Assembly (NCBI GenBank): GCA_041480065.1
Contig: JBGOZF010000128.1
Location: forward strand, 1 to 8,757
Direction of reading: 5' to 3'
DNA length: 8,757 nucleotides
From: Fen-999 sp041480065
GTDB taxonomy: Bacteria; Pseudomonadota; Gammaproteobacteria; Burkholderiales; Rhodocyclaceae
Part shown: positions 6,108 to 8,757 of the stretch, piece after piece
How positions within the stretch are numbered: the first letter of the stretch is position 1
Layout of the letters: each line of letters starts with the position of its first letter
Translations under genes and position numbers: made by a program
The notes under the pieces: model-generated
Told to the model about the DNA's origin: nothing
The model's database searches: none
What the model saw: only the letters and a program-made list of their open reading frames with translations

Positions 6108-6281
6108 GGCGCCTAGCGTGAAAGAGATTCGTCACTGCGCATGGTGATAGCCGAGCGAAGCGAGCCAGATGGTCGCCTCCCCTTGAGGGGAGGCTGGGAG
6201 GGATGGGCCCATTTGCCTGCGTGAGGTGAGGCGAAGGTACAGTCTTTCATGATGTGGGATGGTCCATCGGAGCCATGAGCG
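6108..6281 (-). other. cheR-cheB intergenic gap carrying a REP-like element
   Basis: This 174-bp gap is the only sizeable one in an otherwise tight operon. It contains a perfect hairpin, a G-rich stretch and a 10-bp palindrome (listed separately), plus a CGAG-CGAAG-CGAG run at 6152-6164. No open frame with a ribosome binding site was found in it, and no good sigma70 promoter for cheB. Its content looks more like an inserted dispersed repeat than a gene remnant. Confidence 0.5.
6175..6212 (-). repeat. Hairpin plus palindrome, REP-like intergenic element
   Basis: GCCTCCCC (6175-6182) and GGGGAGGC (6187-6194) form a perfect 8-bp stem with a TTGA loop. A G-rich spacer TGGGAGGG leads to the perfect palindrome ATGGGCCCAT (6203-6212). 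No T-run follows on either strand, so it is not an intrinsic terminator. A CCTCCCC stem next to a GGGAGGGATGGG run resembles repetitive extragenic palindromes that I recall as common in GC-rich proteobacterial genomes. Copy number cannot be tested in this window. Confidence 0.6.
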
Positions 6282-7097
6282 TCAGGGCTTCACGTAGATT
6301 GTCGGCTGCACGGTGCGCAACTCGTCGGTCACACCGTTCAGCGATTCGGAATGGCCGACGATGAAGTGGCCGCCGGGCCTGAGTTGCCGGATCAGGCGGC
6401 CAACCACGTCGCGCTTGGTTTCGGTATCGAAGTAGATCATGACATTGCGCAGGAAGATCACCTCGAAAGGACCCAGCTCGGGCAGCTTCTGGTTGAGATT
6501 CACCTGCAGGAAACGCGTGTGTTTGCGCACTGCCGGGTCGATCAACAGCATACCCTCCTGCGAGCGTACGCCCTTGAGACAGTACTTGCGCAGGAACTCG
6601 GGTGGAATGCCGCGGGTCCGTTCATTCGGGTACAAGCCGCGCTGTGCGGCAGCGAGCATGCGCTGGCTGATGTCGGACCCCGTGACCATCCAGTTTCCGT
6701 GCAGTCCAAAGTGCTCGGCCAGCACCATGGCCAGCGTGTAGATCTCCTCGCCGCTCGATGAGGCCGCGCTCCAGACGTTGAAGGCGACGCCGGGGGGATG
6801 CTTGGGAAGAATGTGCGTGGCCAGAAACTCGAAATGCTTTTCCTCGCGGAAGAAGTAGGTTTCGTTGGTGGTGAGCAGATCGACCATCATCTGCAGTTCG
6901 GCCTCTTCCGTGCCGCTGGTGACCAGACGGTAGTACTCGGTGTAGGTGCCGAGGCTGTAGTGCTTGAGCCGCTTGCCCAGACGGCCGGTCAGCAACACCT
7001 TCTTGGCGTCGCTCAAGCTGATGCCGGCGATCTTGTAGATCAGCGCCTGGAAGCGGGCGAATTCGGCATCGGTGATCGCGACGTTTTCCAGGCTCAC
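6282..7097 (-). CDS. cheR: Chemotaxis protein methyltransferase CheR
   Basis: CheR uses S-adenosylmethionine to methylate glutamates of the chemoreceptors in the cytoplasm. The 271-aa product has an N-terminal helical domain (about residues 8-70), including GISLSDAKKVLLTGRLGKRL, then LLTTNETYFFRE (74-85), the SAM motif VWSAASSSGEEIYTLAM (108-124), SDISQRMLAAAQRGLYP (141-157) and LRNVMIYFD (216-224). The SAM motif reads ASSSGEE where the E. coli enzyme has a cysteine and threonine, a change I expect to be tolerated. Length is normal and no TPR or other domain is fused. The start is GTG at 7097, with an AGGAA about 10 nt upstream. It follows cheW with a 68-bp gap. The receptor at the operon head ends in a candidate CheR-tethering pentapeptide, which fits a cognate pair. 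Confidence 0.95.
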   Translation of the reverse strand: MSLENVAITDAEFARFQALIYKIAGISLSDAKKVLLTGRLGKRLKHYSLGTYTEYYRLVTSGTEEAELQMMVDLLTTNETYFFREEKHFEFLATHILPKHPPGVAFNVWSAASSSGEEIYTLAMVLAEHFGLHGNWMVTGSDISQRMLAAAQRGLYPNERTRGIPPEFLRKYCLKGVRSQEGMLLIDPAVRKHTRFLQVNLNQKLPELGPFEVIFLRNVMIYFDTETKRDVVGRLIRQLRPGGHFIVGHSESLNGVTDELRTVQPTIYVKP

Positions 7098-7165
7098 GGC
7101 GAATGGATTCCTGTGGGGCGTAACGCCGCGCGGTCAGTGCGCCGTCACGCCGTCGTCAAGGATCG

Positions 7166-7756
7166 TCAGTGCACGCTCTCTGCCGTCTGGTTCGGCGGCG
7201 TGACGGCGGCTCCACCGACATGGGTCAGTTGGGCCATTTCCTCGACCGAGAGGACACGCTGGACATTGAGGATGATGACGAACTTGCCCGAGACCTTGCC
7301 CATGCCGGCAATGAAATCGGCGCGAATCTTGGCGCCGAAAGTCGGCGGCGGTTCGATCTCGCCGCGCGGGATCTCCAGCACCTCGGAAACGGCATCGACA
7401 ATGATGCCGATATCCTGCCCCGCGTCTCCGCTCTCGGCTCCTTTCATCTCGACGATGACGATGCAGGTGCGCCGGCCGATCTCGGTGGCCTTGCCGCCGA
7501 AGCGGGCCGACAGGTCTATCACCGGCACCACGCTGCCGCGCAGGTTGATGACGCCGCGGATGAAGGCCGGCATCATCGGGATCTCGGTGAGGTTGCCGTA
7601 CTCGATGATCTCCTTGACGTTGAGAATGGCCAGCGCAAACATCTCGCCGCCAAGCAGGAAGGTCAGGTATTGCTGTGGTGCCTCGACCACCGCGACCGCC
7701 TTCTGTTCGCTGCGCGCAACGGCCAGCGATTTCTCCTGGCTGATGATTTCGACCAT
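7166..7756 (-). CDS. cheW: Chemotaxis coupling protein CheW
   Basis: CheW bridges chemoreceptors and the kinase CheA at the cell pole. The 196-aa protein has a CheW SH3-like double barrel from about residue 27: QYLTFLLGGEMFALAILNVKEI, IPMMPAFIRGVINLRGSVVPVIDLSARFG (the most conserved stretch), CIVIVEM, DIGIIVDAVSEVLEIP, and FIAGMGKVSGKFVIILNVQRVL. It is a little longer than minimal CheW proteins because of a roughly 25-residue N-terminal leader and a C-terminal tail of about 20 residues (GGAAVTPPNQTAESVH). No receiver is fused, so it is not CheV. The ATG has GGAG seven bases upstream. It begins 14 bp after the receptor gene's stop, so the two are surely co-transcribed. No cheA or cheY follows in the window. 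Confidence 0.96.
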   Translation of the reverse strand: MVEIISQEKSLAVARSEQKAVAVVEAPQQYLTFLLGGEMFALAILNVKEIIEYGNLTEIPMMPAFIRGVINLRGSVVPVIDLSARFGGKATEIGRRTCIVIVEMKGAESGDAGQDIGIIVDAVSEVLEIPRGEIEPPPTFGAKIRADFIAGMGKVSGKFVIILNVQRVLSVEEMAQLTHVGGAAVTPPNQTAESVH

Positions 7757-7770
7757 GATCCGTCTCCGTT

Positions 7771-8757
7771 CTAGAAGCGCTCGAAGTCCTGCTCGCCGGC
7801 TGCGGCGGCGGCCGCTTTCTTGGCTGCCGCCGGTTTCGCGACCTTGGCTGCCGCTGCCGCCGGCCGCGCTGCGCGGGTGCCGCGTGCTGTCCCGCCGCCC
7901 TGGTCGCCGACGTGGAAGAAGGCCATCAGTTCCTGGAGCTGCCCGGCCTGGCCGCCCATTTGCTCGGCCGTGGCGGCAAGCTCTTCGGAAGCCGAAGCAT
8001 TCTGCTGCGTCGCCTTGTTGAGCTGGCCCATGGCGCCGTTGATCTGCGCCACGCCCGACGACTGCTCGCTCGAAGCGGCGGCGATCTCCTGCACCAGGTC
8101 CGAGGTCTTCTTGATCGAGGGCACCATTTCGTCGAGCAGCTTGCCGGCCTTCTCGGCCATCTTGACGCTGGAACCGGCCAGTTGGCCGATCTCCTGCGCC
8201 GCCACCTGGCTGCGCTCGGCGAGTTTGCGCACCTCGGCGGCGACCACCGCGAAGCCCTTGCCGTGCTCGCCGGCCCGCGCGGCCTCGATGGCGGCATTCA
8301 GGGCCAGCAGGTTGGTCTGGTAGGCGATGTCGTCGATGATGCCGATCTTGCCGGCAATCTGCTGCATGGCATCGACGGTTTCCTTGACCGCGGCACCGCC
8401 CTCGGTCGCCTCCTGCGACGACTTGGTCGCCATGTTGTCGGTGACCTTGGCGTTCTCGGTGTTCTGGTTGATCGAGGCCGTCATCTCCTCGACCGAGGCG
8501 GTGGTTTCCTCGACGGAAGCGGCCTGCTCGGAGGACGCCTGCGAGAGCGACTGCGCCGTGGCCGAGACCTGCGCCGAGGCGTTGTTCAGGGCGTCCGAGG
8601 CCGTGTTGATCTGGGAAATGGTGTCCGACAGCTTGGCGATGGTGTTGTTGATGGCTTGCTTGAGCGTGTCGAAGTCGCCCTGGTAGGACTTGGTGATGGT
8701 CTCGGTCATGTCGCCCTGTTCCATCGCCCCCATGACGCGCTGGATGTCGTTGATCGG
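7771..8757 (-). CDS. Methyl-accepting chemotaxis protein, C-terminal part (5' truncated by window edge)
   Basis: The frame is open from the right edge to a TAG at 7771-7773 and gives 328 residues. It starts with the end of a HAMP-like segment (PINDIQRVMGAMEQGDM), so sensor and membrane parts lie outside the window and the ligand cannot be judged. A coiled-coil cytoplasmic domain follows, with a methylation-helix-like stretch (EQAASVEETTASVEEMTAS) and the conserved hairpin tip at about residues 139-183 (DDIAYQTNLLALNAAIEAAR, KGFAVVAAEVRKLAERS), which binds CheW and CheA. After the descending helix comes an alanine/lysine/proline-rich linker (about 282-322) ending in DFERF. This fits the general aromatic pattern of C-terminal pentapeptides that tether CheR and CheB. 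The start is not in the window; the ATG at 8733 is internal. Confidence 0.95.
   Translation of the reverse strand, partial: PINDIQRVMGAMEQGDMTETITKSYQGDFDTLKQAINNTIAKLSDTISQINTASDALNNASAQVSATAQSLSQASSEQAASVEETTASVEEMTASINQNTENAKVTDNMATKSSQEATEGGAAVKETVDAMQQIAGKIGIIDDIAYQTNLLALNAAIEAARAGEHGKGFAVVAAEVRKLAERSQVAAQEIGQLAGSSVKMAEKAGKLLDEMVPSIKKTSDLVQEIAAASSEQSSGVAQINGAMGQLNKATQQNASASEELAATAEQMGGQAGQLQELMAFFHVGDQGGGTARGTRAARPAAAAAKVAKPAAAKKAAAAAAGEQDFERF

Noticed and set aside
5172..6116. Long plus-strand open frame opposite cheB
   Set aside because: It mirrors cheB codons, shows no family motif, and the sense gene has all catalytic residues.
7117..7127. Small palindrome GGCGT-A-ACGCC between cheW and cheR
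   Set aside because: Arms of five bases in a GC-rich gap are not informative, with no promoter or T-run beside them.
6798..8021. Plus-strand open frame of about 400 codons opposite cheR, cheW and the receptor
   Set aside because: It spans three antisense genes and their gaps, and its composition is shadow-like.
1..8757. CRISPR arrays, tRNA or rRNA genes, insertion sequences, integrase or att sites
   Set aside because: None of their signatures was seen by reading both strands; the left part is island-like only by gene content.

Overview
The window looks like chromosomal DNA of a GC-rich betaproteobacterium. The gene set and protein style (an MCP/CheW/CheR/CheB/CheD array, an HDOD protein, a CGFS glutaredoxin, an OprB porin) fit Rhodocyclales-like bacteria (Azoarcus, Thauera and relatives). 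That placement is from memory of the families and was not tested by a search.

Left part (1-1703, plus strand), accessory in character. It opens with the C-terminal part of a PoNi/Imm71-72-like immunity protein of the polymorphic-toxin or type VI secretion type, cut by the window edge. A 97-aa protein of unknown function follows, overlapping the immunity gene's stop by 4 bases. Next come a small XRE-type helix-turn-helix protein, about 260 bp without a convincing gene, and a 175-aa protein that appears to carry two AP2-like DNA-binding units. Small regulators, orphan genes and AP2 proteins are frequent passengers of genomic islands, but no integrase, att site or tRNA is visible here.

Middle (1704-2122, plus strand). 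A monothiol glutaredoxin gene (grxD type) sits behind a good sigma70-like promoter. An imperfect AT-rich dyad spans the region from the -10 box to the ribosome binding site. The gene converges on the next block with only 22 bp between the two stop codons.

Right part (2145-8757, minus strand). A chemosensory operon reads from the right edge: mcp (3' part only), cheW, cheR, cheB, cheD, an HDOD-domain gene and finally an OprB-type porin. MCP, CheW, CheR, CheB and CheD supply the receptor, coupling and adaptation parts of a chemotaxis pathway. The kinase CheA and a CheY are not in the window and must lie to the right or elsewhere. The HDOD protein probably links the array to another signalling output. 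The porin begins 29 bp after the HDOD stop, which suggests, but does not prove, co-expression of an outer-membrane uptake channel with a chemosensory module. The only sizeable gap in this operon (174 bp, cheR-cheB) contains a perfect 8-bp stem hairpin and a 10-bp palindrome that look like a REP-type dispersed element.

I see no clear new biological system. The best leads are the immunity/orphan/XRE cassette, the tandem AP2 protein, the dyad upstream of grxD, the changed residues of the glutaredoxin, the REP-like insertion and the porin attached to the che operon.
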